DNA of 36,928 nucleotides from Candidatus Methylopumilus sp. (GCA_024640945.1 JAHEEA010000019.1:1-36928); one strand, 5' to 3'. Positions 22,902 to 30,533 are shown, counted from the first letter of the stretch. A program made the numbers and translations. The notes: generated from the sequence alone by a model not told the origin.

Positions 22902-23008
22902 AGACAAAGTACCGCTACAAATAAAAACCATTCCCACCCATCATGGCCAGTAACTGCAATACACAATGCGGCAATAGCACACACCATCGACACGTGAACG
23001 TCTTTCAT
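22898..23008 (-). CDS. 36-aa membrane protein, holin candidate
   Basis: MKDVHVSMVCAIAALCIAVT, then GHDGWEWFLFVAVLCL: two short hydrophobic segments (about 7-20 and 25-36). Start and stop are both ATGA overlaps with the neighbours, strong evidence that it is translated. Small size, two segments and lysis-gene context fit a holin or antiholin, but no family is recognised. Confidence 0.55.
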   Translation of the reverse strand: MKDVHVSMVCAIAALCIAVTGHDGWEWFLFVAVLCL

Positions 23009-23322
23009 TTTAACACCAGTGCAATTAGCGCAGTGATAACAGCAGTGACAATCAAACCCAAACCAACCATGAGCCATTGCCTTGATTCAACTAATTGCGG
23101 CATTTGTAACTCAATCGCGCTTATTCGGTCATCTAGTTTTTCAGTATTTGCGTTTTGCTTTTCGAGACAGTTAATGATTGTTTTATTTTGCTCTTGCAGC
23201 ACAACAAATGCGGATAATGAGTCGCTGATTTTGACGATTGCATCATTAAGACGCGTATAGTCACGACTCAGCATATCGTGACCGTTTTCAAGTTTTTGTA
23301 GTCGTTGTTCGTGTTCAATCAA
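23005..23322 (-). CDS. Coiled-coil protein with C-terminal membrane anchor, XhlA-like
   Basis: 105 aa. Probable TTG start at 23322 with GGGGCGGTGA upstream. Residues about 1-75 are a coiled coil (EHEQRLQKLENGHDM; KQNANTEKLDDRISAIELQM), followed by RQWLMVGLGLIVTAVITALI as a single C-terminal membrane helix. The topology is like the hemolysin XhlA group that assists phage lysis. Next gene overlaps by ATGA. Confidence 0.65.
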   Translation of the reverse strand: MIEHEQRLQKLENGHDMLSRDYTRLNDAIVKISDSLSAFVVLQEQNKTIINCLEKQNANTEKLDDRISAIELQMPQLVESRQWLMVGLGLIVTAVITALIALVLK

Positions 23323-23342
23323 TTCACCGCCCCTTATTTTTA

Positions 23343-23501
23343 TTATTGTATTGGCGTTGAAACGCTAATCTGTGGCTGTAGTTGTTGCGCTTGGTCGGGT
23401 GTCACATAACCATGCTTGACAGCTTGCCCAACGATTAACGCGGTAATAATACTTGAGATTAAATGCCGAAACTCAGGCGGCAATCTGCTAAACCATTTCA
23501 T
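23343..23501 (-). CDS. 52-aa small protein, first gene of the late operon
   Basis: MKWFSRLPPEFRHLISSIIT, followed by ALIVGQAVKHGYVTPDQA and a Gln-rich tail. One moderately hydrophobic helix (about 14-30) suggests membrane association. It begins about 20 bases after the predicted late transcription start, with GGAG 10 bases before the ATG. Unknown; a place in the lysis group is inferred from neighbours. Confidence 0.55.
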   Translation of the reverse strand: MKWFSRLPPEFRHLISSIITALIVGQAVKHGYVTPDQAQQLQPQISVSTPIQ

Positions 23502-23527
23502 GCTCTAACGCTCCAATAGATACGCTC

Positions 23528-23555
23528 AATATAGCACATGATAAAATTATGGCAA
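23528..23555 (-). promoter_or_regulatory. Late promoter candidate
   Basis: Minus-strand TTGCCA (23550-23555), 16-base spacer, TATATT (23528-23533); start near 23521. It lies between the lysozyme gene and the run of lysis, packaging and structural genes (23501 to 5897), in which no convincing terminator is seen. The same box and spacer design occurs at 120-147. Confidence 0.55.
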
Positions 23556-23582
23556 TAAAAAAAGCCCCAACATAATCAGGGA
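23556..23582 (-). terminator. Possible terminator after lysozyme
   Basis: Minus-strand CCCT, 9-base loop, GGGG, C, then seven T. The stem is only 4 bp with one wobble, so efficiency is doubtful, but the U-run and the position between the lysozyme stop and a new promoter fit. Confidence 0.4.
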
Positions 23583-23611
23583 AAAGTGCGCTTCCATGCG
23601 CTGCGAGATGT

Positions 23612-24037
23612 TTATTTAACAAAAAGCAATCGTTCGCTTTCACGGCGTTTAGTTAGGCCATCTAAAACCTTACCGTTTGACCTATTCCATTTTGCAAATT
23701 CTAAAGCTGCTTGTGTGAATTTGCCCATGTTTATATATTTTAATAGCGTCGATGATCTGAATGCACCATATCCAACATTAAATACAAAACTTACTAGCGC
23801 ATCGAATTGCCATTGCGTTAATTCTTTTCTGCAAGCTGCATTGATATCATTTTCTGATTCCTTCAAATCATCACCCAAAAACTTATCCGCTTGATTTTGA
23901 TCTATCTTGTCACCTTGCTTAACGCCTTGAGTGTGGCCATAACCGATAGTCCAAACACCAGCAGGGCATTTATAAGCTGTTAGTTTGCACGACTCATATT
24001 TTTTTATTAAGTCAATTCCGTGTTGCCCCGTTTTCAT
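23612..24037 (-). CDS. Endolysin, GH24 lysozyme
   Basis: 141 aa, typical size for T4-type phage lysozymes without a signal. The catalytic region reads KYESCKLTAYKCPAGVWTI then GYGHT: Glu15, Cys24 and Thr30 stand at the E-8-[D/C]-5-T positions, with Cys replacing the more common Asp. LVSFVFNVGYGAF and the C-terminal LTKRRESERLLF are also family hallmarks. There is no N-terminal membrane or SAR segment, so a holin is needed for export. Confidence 0.92.
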   Translation of the reverse strand: MKTGQHGIDLIKKYESCKLTAYKCPAGVWTIGYGHTQGVKQGDKIDQNQADKFLGDDLKESENDINAACRKELTQWQFDALVSFVFNVGYGAFRSSTLLKYINMGKFTQAALEFAKWNRSNGKVLDGLTKRRESERLLFVK

Positions 24038-24040
24038 ATC

Positions 24041-24280
24041 TCAAATCCCGTTTATATGCCCTGCAAAGTATCGCTCTATCTGATACCGCATGTTGTTAGT
24101 AAACCATTGCATTTTACACAAATCGCGCACTAACAGTACCAGCTCATCCCACGATTTAACCGCTTTTAGGTCTTTTGTCACTATCGCCCGTCCCGTCAAC
24201 CCACTAACGAAAACAGCATTACCATGCAAAATATCAAGCGTTACACCCTCGAAAGGCACATTCTCAGTATCAGATAACAT
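24041..24280 (-). CDS. 79-aa hypothetical protein
   Basis: MLSDTENVPFEG..., ends 4 bases before the lysozyme start and is likely co-transcribed. Contains an alpha/beta-like segment (AVFVSGLTGRAIVTKDLKA) and helical end (QWFTNNMRYQIERYFAGHIN). No family recognised and no membrane segment. Confidence 0.55.
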   Translation of the reverse strand: MLSDTENVPFEGVTLDILHGNAVFVSGLTGRAIVTKDLKAVKSWDELVLLVRDLCKMQWFTNNMRYQIERYFAGHINGI

Positions 24281-24434
24281 ATAATCACCGACCTAAAAAA
24301 CACTATCAGCTGAGCATAGCATGAGCGAACAACAATACAATATTATTTTACATTGCATGATTTTGGCGTTGGGCGGATTGGTGTTGTTGGTTGTTTTTAT
24401 GTTTGTTTAAATCACGTCCTTGTGATTTTGTGAG

Positions 24435-25394
24435 TTAGAATAATTGACCTTGTGTGATGTTTTCTGCATCACTCAAATTACGTTTAGCAAGCTCATAATA
24501 CGACTCTTTCAACTCAGTGCCGATGAATTTACGGCCAGTCTGTAACGCGACATATCCCTCGCTACCAATGCCTGTAAACGGACTAAAAACAACGTCATTA
24601 GGTGCAGTCCACAGTTGCATGGCACGTTCAATCACATCTAACTGCAAAGGGCAAATATGGCGTTCATCATCAGCAGACCGCGCATTCAAATATTGCAATG
24701 TGCGAGTCGGGTTAATGTCAGACCAAACTGGGCTAGCGTACTTTTGCCAAATATCAATCGGCGTGGCGTTTTCGCTTTCAACAGTCCAAAACAAAGAACC
24801 ATCGCCGCGCTCATTCTTTGCAAAACCAGCAGGCACATCATCACCCACATAGTACTCGAGTGCGCCTTTAATCGGCTTTGTGTTTTCGCCATGCTTACGC
24901 ATAACGATAAGATAATCAGGTATGCCCATGCGAGACATTGAGCTGTCTTTAACAATCGTTTTATGCAACAAACCGAGTGCTTTTGTGCGAGTCATTGCAA
25001 CTACAGGACATTTCCATATGCAGACTTCGGAATGAAAAATAAAGCCTGCCTTTTGAAATGCGCGGATTAAATCGCCTCTAAAATCCTTAACGCCAATAAA
25101 GCCATCGTTTTGTTTAGACGATGGTAAATTCATGCAATGTACGGCCATCAATCGGCCTGCGCGTAATGTGCGATACATTTCTTTGATGAGATATCCGAAG
25201 TGAATAAAAAACTCATCATCACTTTTGCAGTTGCCCATGTCTCGTTCATCGTTTGAATATGTGTACAATGACGAAAACGGAGGACTATAAATTGTAAAAT
25301 CTACCGATTCATCTTTTAACTGACGCGCTACTTCTACGCAATCAGCGTTATAAAGCATGAAGTTATTGCCTTGAGTAAAATCTTTAACGTTCAT
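24435..25394 (-). CDS. DNA methyltransferase, class beta, probably N4-cytosine type
   Basis: 319 aa from ATG 25394, which has AAGGACACGATT upstream; the open frame runs further but overlaps the helicase gene. Motif IV is FTIYSPPFSSLY near residue 34 (SPPF is usual in N4-cytosine enzymes), and the SAM-binding motif near the C-terminus is FSPFTGIGSEGYVALQ followed by GRKFIGTEL, an order (IV before I) typical of class beta. The usual Asp of DPFxGxG is Ser here. Next to an SNF2-like helicase; likely protects phage DNA from host restriction. No cognate nuclease is adjacent. Confidence 0.88.
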   Translation of the reverse strand: MNVKDFTQGNNFMLYNADCVEVARQLKDESVDFTIYSPPFSSLYTYSNDERDMGNCKSDDEFFIHFGYLIKEMYRTLRAGRLMAVHCMNLPSSKQNDGFIGVKDFRGDLIRAFQKAGFIFHSEVCIWKCPVVAMTRTKALGLLHKTIVKDSSMSRMGIPDYLIVMRKHGENTKPIKGALEYYVGDDVPAGFAKNERGDGSLFWTVESENATPIDIWQKYASPVWSDINPTRTLQYLNARSADDERHICPLQLDVIERAMQLWTAPNDVVFSPFTGIGSEGYVALQTGRKFIGTELKESYYELAKRNLSDAENITQGQLF

Positions 25395-25404
25395 AATCGT
25401 GTCC

Positions 25405-26763
25405 TTAAAACTTAGGTAATGGTGCTTTTTTCTTTGGATTGTATGTCGCCATGTTCTTTGACGACTTTGTAAAATCAGTGAAAAACGATGATGCAATTTT
25501 AGCCATCTCATTCATCATTCTGTCTGACTGCTCATCTTTACGCTTAATGTTCTCAACGACTGCGCCCTCAATATCAGCAGTCACTACGGTTACATTAACT
25601 TCATTCTGTTGACCAAAACGCCAACAACGACGCACAGCTTGATAGTATTGTTCCCATGAGTCGGATAGGCCAACAAATACCATGTCTGAACAGTGCTGGA
25701 AATTTAAACCAAAGCCCATTATTTTTGGCTTACTAATGATTACGCGGTATTTTTCACTCAAAAACCCCATAATCATTTCCTCTTTTTGCTCAGGCGTATT
25801 ACTGCCAGACACCTGAACAGAATCAGGAATTAACGATTCAAGCAAATCACCCTCATCATTCAACGCACACCACAAAATAACAGGCTTATTCGTGTTATTG
25901 GCAATGTCGGCAGCAGCTTGGCAACGGTCTTGGATAGTGTTACGTCTTGCGCCTTGACGCTCAGATAACGATTGAGCCAACGCAGGAAGTAAGCCATCGG
26001 TAATACCGCTATCAATCACAATCTGATTTATTTTGAGTGGTGGCAGTTTAGGCTTTTCTTCAAAACCAAATATAGACGGGTCGCGCATAATGACAGCCCA
26101 TGAAGCAAGCCACTCGAAGAACTTTCGCTGACCATGACCTTTCAAACGCCATTTAGCCGTATCTGCACCATCGTGGATGAAGAAAGTAGCTAGCATTTCA
26201 GTCTGTGACATGATGCCTAAGAACTCGCATTGTGTACCAAGTTCCATATAATCGTTTGGAGATGGTGTAGCACTGGCTGACAAGCGATAAGGTGTGCGGC
26301 TAAAACATTCAGTTATTTGAGTGCGTAGCTTGCCATTAAGCCCCTTTAAAATAGATGACTCATCAAGCACGACACCTGAAAACACCGAACAGTTGATATT
26401 GTGCAAAATCTCGTAGTTAGTGACATAAACACCACGAACGCCAATATCAGAATCAGACCGCGCAGGCTTGACTACATAACCAAACTTTTCAGCCTCGCGG
26501 ATAATCTGTTTAGATACGCATAATGGCGCAAGAATGATGACAGGTTTTTGCGTGTGAGATTCAACAGCAAATGCCCACTCTAATTCGCAGTTTGTCTTGC
26601 CTAAACCAGTATCAAGAAACAAAGCAGCGCGGCCACGCGCTAACGCCCATTCAACACAAGAACGTTGATAGTCGAACAGATTACTATTTTGTGTCGAATA
26701 AGCAAAACCAGCATCTACCGACTTAAAATGCTTACTATCAATAAACTCTTGATAACTACTCAT
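25405..26763 (-). CDS. SNF2-like DEAD-box helicase
   Basis: 452 aa. Motif I LFLDTGLGKTNCE near residue 47, motif Ia VIILAPLCVSKQ, motif II VVLDESS near 131, motif III SASATPSP, C-terminal helicase part with GFGLNFQHC and motif VI YYQAVRRCWRFGQ. This phage helicase type is often encoded beside a DNA methyltransferase, as here (10-base gap). Start overlaps the stop of the RHH gene (ATGA). Role in the infection is not established. Confidence 0.88.
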   Translation of the reverse strand: MSSYQEFIDSKHFKSVDAGFAYSTQNSNLFDYQRSCVEWALARGRAALFLDTGLGKTNCELEWAFAVESHTQKPVIILAPLCVSKQIIREAEKFGYVVKPARSDSDIGVRGVYVTNYEILHNINCSVFSGVVLDESSILKGLNGKLRTQITECFSRTPYRLSASATPSPNDYMELGTQCEFLGIMSQTEMLATFFIHDGADTAKWRLKGHGQRKFFEWLASWAVIMRDPSIFGFEEKPKLPPLKINQIVIDSGITDGLLPALAQSLSERQGARRNTIQDRCQAAADIANNTNKPVILWCALNDEGDLLESLIPDSVQVSGSNTPEQKEEMIMGFLSEKYRVIISKPKIMGFGLNFQHCSDMVFVGLSDSWEQYYQAVRRCWRFGQQNEVNVTVVTADIEGAVVENIKRKDEQSDRMMNEMAKIASSFFTDFTKSSKNMATYNPKKKAPLPKF

Positions 26764-26912
26764 TTCATCGCTCCTATTTTTTTCATCGCTTCAACCTCAA
26801 TAGCAATGAGGACTTCAATCATTGAACTTGCGCTACGGTTTTCAATTTTAGCAATCTCTTTCAATTGCTTTAACCGCGCATCGCTGATGGTAAAACACAC
26901 TCGCTTTTTCAT
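26760..26912 (-). CDS. 50-aa ribbon-helix-helix protein
   Basis: MKKRVCFTISDARLKQLKEI, then AKIENRSASSMIEVLIAIEV: a strand, two helices, and the polar turn expected for Arc/CopG-type DNA-binding dimers. GGGG ribosome site 7 bases before ATG 26912; stop overlaps the helicase ATG. It heads the helicase-methyltransferase operon and borders the AT-rich origin region, so it may be an autoregulator or origin-binding protein. Confidence 0.75.
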   Translation of the reverse strand: MKKRVCFTISDARLKQLKEIAKIENRSASSMIEVLIAIEVEAMKKIGAMK

Positions 26913-27023
26913 TTTATGCCCCTTGTTTGTGTGTGTGCAGTATATACAAAGTATTCTAGTTTGTGCTTGTCAATTTAGGACAACAATTAAATCCAATATA
27001 AAAATAGATTTTTTATTATTTAG

Positions 27024-27044
27024 AGATTGATAGTGATTGATAGT
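27024..27044 (+). repeat. 21-bp inverted repeat, left copy
   Basis: Exact reverse complement of 27335-27355. Each copy is itself two tandem units of about 10 bases (AGATTGATAGT, GATTGATAGT), typical of iterons bound by an initiator. Confidence 0.75.
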
Positions 27045-27328
27045 AAGTGTTTACTATCAATCTTTCCTTATATACCAATACTTAGAGAGTTAGATAGTAA
27101 GATAGATAGATAGTCTAGAGACTGTATAGAAATACTATCTAAAAAGAGTAGTTTTACAAATGTATATACAGTTGTATTTTAAGTGTTTTTGTATGTTTTT
27201 TAATCAGCTCATATATGGGTATTTTTATACTAATATATATATCTATATATAGACTATCTAACTATCTAACTATTTATGTGCTTAAGTTATTGTTTTTAAT
27301 AATGTTTTTGTGTATTTTTTCTTACTAT

Positions 27329-27667
27329 CTATCTACTATCAATCACTATCAATCTAAAATAAACACAAAAATAGATTAAAAAACAACCTAAAAAAACAAT
27401 GAGACGTAAAAAAAGACCGTTTTCAGGTCTTTTCTTAAAAAAGTTATCCACAGGTTGCAGTGTGTAAATGCTGCGAGTATTTCCGTTTCCATAGTTTTGC
27501 GTTCCCAAAAATTTGGGAGCGTCATCACCAAGAACCTTAGATACTTTCACAAAAAAATGGTCATGTCTTAACTCAGCATCGCCTTCTTTACGTTGTGAGT
27601 TGATAAAATCGACAAGCTCAATACTTGTCATCGTTACATTTGCAGTTGATAAAGCATTAATTTTCAA
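27329..27667 (-). CDS. Rha-type phage regulatory protein, N-terminal part with odd tail
   Basis: 112 aa. No early ATG: start is likely TTG 27667, or ATG 27631. The segment VTMTSIELVDFINSQRKEGD followed by LRHDHFFVKVSKVLGD, and later GNTRSIYTLQP, resembles the N-terminal domain of Rha phage regulators, which normally carry a longer C-terminal part. Here residues about 78-112 (NGLFLRLIVFLGCFLIYFCV...) are read from a terminator hairpin (27408-27433) and origin repeats, so the gene looks truncated by a deletion. Confidence 0.55.
   Translation of the reverse strand: MKINALSTANVTMTSIELVDFINSQRKEGDAELRHDHFFVKVSKVLGDDAPKFLGTQNYGNGNTRSIYTLQPVDNFFKKRPENGLFLRLIVFLGCFLIYFCVYFRLIVIDSR
27335..27355 (-). 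repeat. 21-bp inverted repeat, right copy
   Basis: Partner of 27024-27044; overlaps the last codons of the Rha-like frame, which shows that the frame's C-terminus is made from origin repeats. Confidence 0.75.
27408..27433 (-). terminator. Intrinsic terminator inside the 3' part of the Rha-like frame
   Basis: On the minus strand AAAAGACC (27426-27433 arm), 7-base loop, GGTCTTTT arm (27411-27418) continuing into seven T (down to 27408). The 8-bp stem and U-run are a standard intrinsic terminator, lying about 80 bases before the frame's stop. Confidence 0.65.
27444..27452 (+). promoter_or_regulatory. Consensus DnaA box
   Basis: TTATCCACA is the exact consensus 9-mer for bacterial DnaA. It adjoins the repeat region 26940-27360 but lies within the Rha-like frame, so chance is possible; only one perfect copy was noticed. 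Confidence 0.5.
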
Positions 27668-27674
27668 ATCTCAG

Positions 27675-27794
27675 AAAAGAAAAAAGCCAACTGTCTAATC
27701 GGGTGACAAAGGGTAAACAACAAACCCTACCGATATTAACAATTAGCTTTTTTCTGTTGTTTAAGTTTGCCTGTTCGTTGTCACACTATCAGAC
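27675..27794 (-). ncRNA. Candidate terminated small RNA or attenuated leader
   Basis: An extended -10 promoter (27801-27809, minus) would start RNA near 27794. The RNA can form a long hairpin: outer arm GAAAAAAGC (27746-27754) with GCTTTTTTC (27679-27687), about 15 further pairs including three that are G-U in the minus RNA but C-A in the plus RNA, and an inner AGGGT/ACCCT stem (27710-27714, 27724-27728). It ends in six U. An alternative pairing GTGACAA/TTGTCAC exists between the 5' end and the 3' side of the hairpin. It could be a free small RNA, an attenuator before the Rha-like gene, or the terminator of the primase operon. Confidence 0.5.
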
Positions 27795-27800
27795 ACACGA

Positions 27801-27809
27801 ATTATAGCA
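27801..27809 (-). promoter_or_regulatory. Extended -10 promoter
   Basis: Minus-strand TGCTATAAT, a perfect extended -10 element (TGnTATAAT); the -35 region is weak, as is common for this class. Points toward the hairpin at 27679-27754 and the Rha-like gene. Confidence 0.5.
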
Positions 27810-27836
27810 CAAAATTAAACCAGTTACGCGTAAAAA

Positions 27837-30194
27837 CTACATCGCGAAATACCGCGTGTATTTTGCCTTGGTGTGTCCCTTCTCGCACTCAACCGCTTTT
27901 ATCATTTTTTTGTCTGTCATTTGCACAAGCAACGCCTCAATCTGAGTTTTAGGAGTGCCGCGCAGACGATTACAAATGACTCCTAAATTCTCGCCATGCT
28001 CTTTATCAACGATGGATAAAACCTTAGCCGCTAAACCATCGCTGGATTCTTTGTTATCTGTGCTGTAAGCCAGCTTAATTTTTTGCTCAACATCTCGCAT
28101 CGCTAAAGCATAGCCATAGCGAACGTGTTCAGACGTGCGTAAACCGCTCGGCAAGGCGCATACAAGGCTAATCTTGGATGCTAGCTCATATCCACGCCGC
28201 GCTATGGCTTCTAGCCCCGTTGTGGACTTGTGAGTCTCAGCTAACTGATAAAAACGCTCGTACACTTCGTTGAGCAAATCACACGCCTTATCATCCGTTG
28301 GAATAATGGATTTTTCGCCTAAATGCTGAACGCGCTCATTAGCACTATCCACCATGTCAAAATGGCCGTGTGAGTATAAGTTTTGCAAACTGTTTGCCAT
28401 TGCATCATTCATTGGCTTTTTAGTGAACCGTGGCTTACGCTTTGGATTGGTCTCTAAATCACTAAAAATCATTGCACGCGCCATAAACCCGTTAGTGGCT
28501 TGCTCAAACGTCATTAAATCGTTAAACGTGACGGGTGTGGTAAATCCTAAAATAGTGAGATAAGGATTCTCTAAACCATCATCCACGCTTTTTATTGCTA
28601 ACATAATCTGATCTTTAGCTTCTGCTAGCTTTTCGCGCATGGCATCGGTGCTGCTATCCTCTGCTAGTTTTTCCAGTTTTTTCTCAACTTGAGCGTATTC
28701 AATAATTAGCTTTTGCTTTATCTCATCTTTCAAGTCGCCAGTGATTGGTAGATAACCGTTTGCTTTTGAATAGACACTCATCACTAAACCGACAATTCCT
28801 TCCAAATAACTTGCACCACCTTTTTTAGACGCATTTTGCAGCTTTGACAGCGTGATACCCAATTCATCAATACAATAAAATGCGGCTTGGTGACGGATTA
28901 AATTACGCATGACTTCTTGTTCAGACTTAAAGCCGCCATGAAGCGCAGCTTGTACACCTGCCGTCTTAATGATTGATAAATAAGATTGTAGAATTTGCTC
29001 TTTGCCAGTTCCGCTACCAGCCACGCCAAACGCGATTATATTCGCGCTCATGCTGTCCAATCCGTCTGTATAGCGCATACCTGCCAAACTACTCACCGCG
29101 CACAGTGCCGCAGCAACGGCTAAATTCTCACGCGGGTATAAACACTGGTCGTTTATCCATTGCGTCAACTCACCAACAAAATCAGGAGGGCGACGAACAT
29201 CGACAGGCTCATCAAGCAAATGCTTAACGCTTGTATTCTTTACACTGTCAACATTAACACCAACAGAATTATTATTGACGCTATCAGACTCATCAATCAC
29301 ACCAAGACTGCCGTCATAAACAAAAGTAATAGGCTCGCAATAACCGCCTTCTTTCGCGTAATGTAATAATGTGCCATAACCAACAGGGGTGGATGTTTTA
29401 CCGAATGAGTGCCAGTGTCTTTGCAGTACACCAGAGCCGCCATACTTTGCACCTTTCGCGCTCCATTCATCCCACAAATCAAAGCCACTTGCGCTTAAAC
29501 AGTGATGCACTGCCATGCCTATGCTAACCCATTGGGAATAATCGCAATCAGGGTTACAATGGCTTAATAGTGCTGCAACGTGATGTTCGTCTATGTCTAA
29601 ATCCATCCCTTGATTACTGACACGAAAAGAAGACTGCCGCGTGAGTAAAGTTATCAACTCAACAGGTGCAAACCCTACGTCCTGCGGATAACCCTTGCAC
29701 GTTTCATAGTTTGATCCGCTAGCGTGCAAAGAACCTGAACCAACAACAAACCCGCTAGACTTAAAATCAATGCCCTTGTATTTTTCTAGTTTTTGCATCA
29801 AAGACAGTTTTTTATCATCATCACTCAACTTAAAATAATAATGCTGACTACCGCCACCACTACCCGTATTGACGATAAACGCGCAATCTAAAACACATGG
29901 TACGTCTTTGCATAACTTTTTAAACGACTGTACGCCACCGTTACGCGCATCAACATCGACAATCAGGTAATCGCGCACAATTACCCCAAAACCCGTGTTA
30001 AAATGCCCCATCTCATCAAAGCATTCTAATTGGTCATCCGACCAGCTTGGCACGTTCTGCCAGTTGCTCATTATGGGATGTTTTAAAATGGCCTCACATT
30101 CAGCATCTCCACAGTTGCACACGCCACCCGTTGAACCATGCAGCCCAAACACCTTAAAACCAGATTCTATGTAATCGTAAATCTCACTAATCAT
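27837..30194 (-). CDS. Primase-polymerase/helicase fusion (prim-pol, PriCT, DUF3987)
   Basis: 785 aa. N-terminal bifunctional primase-polymerase domain (about 1-180): LIVDVDARNGGVQSF with the DxD metal site and TGSGGGSQHYYFKL with the catalytic His. Middle PriCT-like region (about 205-285: HHVAALLSHCNPDCDYSQWV, then FDLWDEWSAKG). C-terminal DUF3987-type ATPase: Walker A-like AFGVAGSGTGKEQIL near 390 and AFYCIDELGITL near 440. It should prime and unwind phage DNA. No DNA polymerase is encoded, so the host enzyme must extend. Confidence 0.9.
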   Translation of the reverse strand: MISEIYDYIESGFKVFGLHGSTGGVCNCGDAECEAILKHPIMSNWQNVPSWSDDQLECFDEMGHFNTGFGVIVRDYLIVDVDARNGGVQSFKKLCKDVPCVLDCAFIVNTGSGGGSQHYYFKLSDDDKKLSLMQKLEKYKGIDFKSSGFVVGSGSLHASGSNYETCKGYPQDVGFAPVELITLLTRQSSFRVSNQGMDLDIDEHHVAALLSHCNPDCDYSQWVSIGMAVHHCLSASGFDLWDEWSAKGAKYGGSGVLQRHWHSFGKTSTPVGYGTLLHYAKEGGYCEPITFVYDGSLGVIDESDSVNNNSVGVNVDSVKNTSVKHLLDEPVDVRRPPDFVGELTQWINDQCLYPRENLAVAAALCAVSSLAGMRYTDGLDSMSANIIAFGVAGSGTGKEQILQSYLSIIKTAGVQAALHGGFKSEQEVMRNLIRHQAAFYCIDELGITLSKLQNASKKGGASYLEGIVGLVMSVYSKANGYLPITGDLKDEIKQKLIIEYAQVEKKLEKLAEDSSTDAMREKLAEAKDQIMLAIKSVDDGLENPYLTILGFTTPVTFNDLMTFEQATNGFMARAMIFSDLETNPKRKPRFTKKPMNDAMANSLQNLYSHGHFDMVDSANERVQHLGEKSIIPTDDKACDLLNEVYERFYQLAETHKSTTGLEAIARRGYELASKISLVCALPSGLRTSEHVRYGYALAMRDVEQKIKLAYSTDNKESSDGLAAKVLSIVDKEHGENLGVICNRLRGTPKTQIEALLVQMTDKKMIKAVECEKGHTKAKYTRYFAM

Positions 30195-30403
30195 TTTAAC
30201 GCTCCATTAGCAACAGCAACACATTCGCAGTCGCGCAAAAAGTAAGCCGACAGCTTTTCTAGCGTCTCATATTTAACGTTGGTTTGGTGTGTGTCGCGGA
30301 TATGACGCAACGTGTTGTAATGCAGCCCCGTGGCAACCGACACCACTTCTAGCCGTCTGTCCTGTAATTTTTTGCTGATTTCGCTGATCGTTAAAATAGT
30401 CAT
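30191..30403 (-). CDS. Small HTH regulator
   Basis: 70 aa, overlapping the primase gene by 4 bases. VVSVATGLHYNTLRHIRDTH followed by YETLEKLSAYF is a helix-turn-helix of the Cro/XRE style. Divergent from the recombination operon with a palindrome between them, so it likely represses one or both promoters there. Confidence 0.78.
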   Translation of the reverse strand: MTILTISEISKKLQDRRLEVVSVATGLHYNTLRHIRDTHQTNVKYETLEKLSAYFLRDCECVAVANGALK

Positions 30404-30428
30404 GGTCTGTTATCCTTTTATAGTTGAA

Positions 30429-30443
30429 TGTAAAATAATTACA
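30429..30443. promoter_or_regulatory. Operator-like palindrome
   Basis: TGTAA-5-TTACA (30429-30433, 30439-30443) lies in the divergent region just upstream of the rightward promoter. Candidate site for the HTH protein at 30191-30403. Confidence 0.4.
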
Positions 30444-30451
30444 TTAGAGTG

Positions 30452-30480
30452 TTGACATATTACAATGACAGGATTAAATT
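30452..30480 (+). promoter_or_regulatory. Promoter of the recombination/replication operon
   Basis: Consensus -35 TTGACA (30452-30457), 17-base spacer, -10 TAAATT (30475-30480). Start near 30487. Leader contains an inverted repeat AGATTCT-6-AGAATCT (30496-30515), a hairpin or operator just before the ribosome site. Confidence 0.65.
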
Positions 30481-30533
30481 AGCAACAACGAAACGAGATT
30501 CTAAAACAAGAATCTAAACAAAGGATGAACAAA

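Larger units (their letters stand above)
26940..27360. other. Putative replication origin, AT-rich repeat region
   Basis: About 400 bases with no gene, very AT-rich, filled with repeats of GATAGT/ACTATC and TAGATAG. A perfect 21-bp inverted repeat (27024-27044 with 27335-27355, core GATTGATAGTGATTGATAGT) brackets it. Further partial copies lie at 27050-27063, 27086-27110, 27135-27143 and 27253-27273. A consensus DnaA box TTATCCACA is at 27444-27452. Placed between the primase-side genes and the helicase/RHH genes. Confidence 0.6.

Noticed and set aside
24321-24410. 29-codon hydrophobic frame on the plus strand (MSEQQYNIILHCMILALGG...)
   Set aside because: Alone on the wrong strand among minus-strand genes with only a weak ribosome site; left out of the gene list, though a short membrane peptide is not excluded.
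24431-24437. GTTAGAA box resembling an R' site near the methyltransferase stop
   Set aside because: No R'' or inner arms nearby; a single short match is expected by chance.
26945-26973. TTGACA on the minus strand upstream of the RHH gene as a promoter
   Set aside because: No -10 box at 16-18 bases; the TATA-like string is over 20 bases away.
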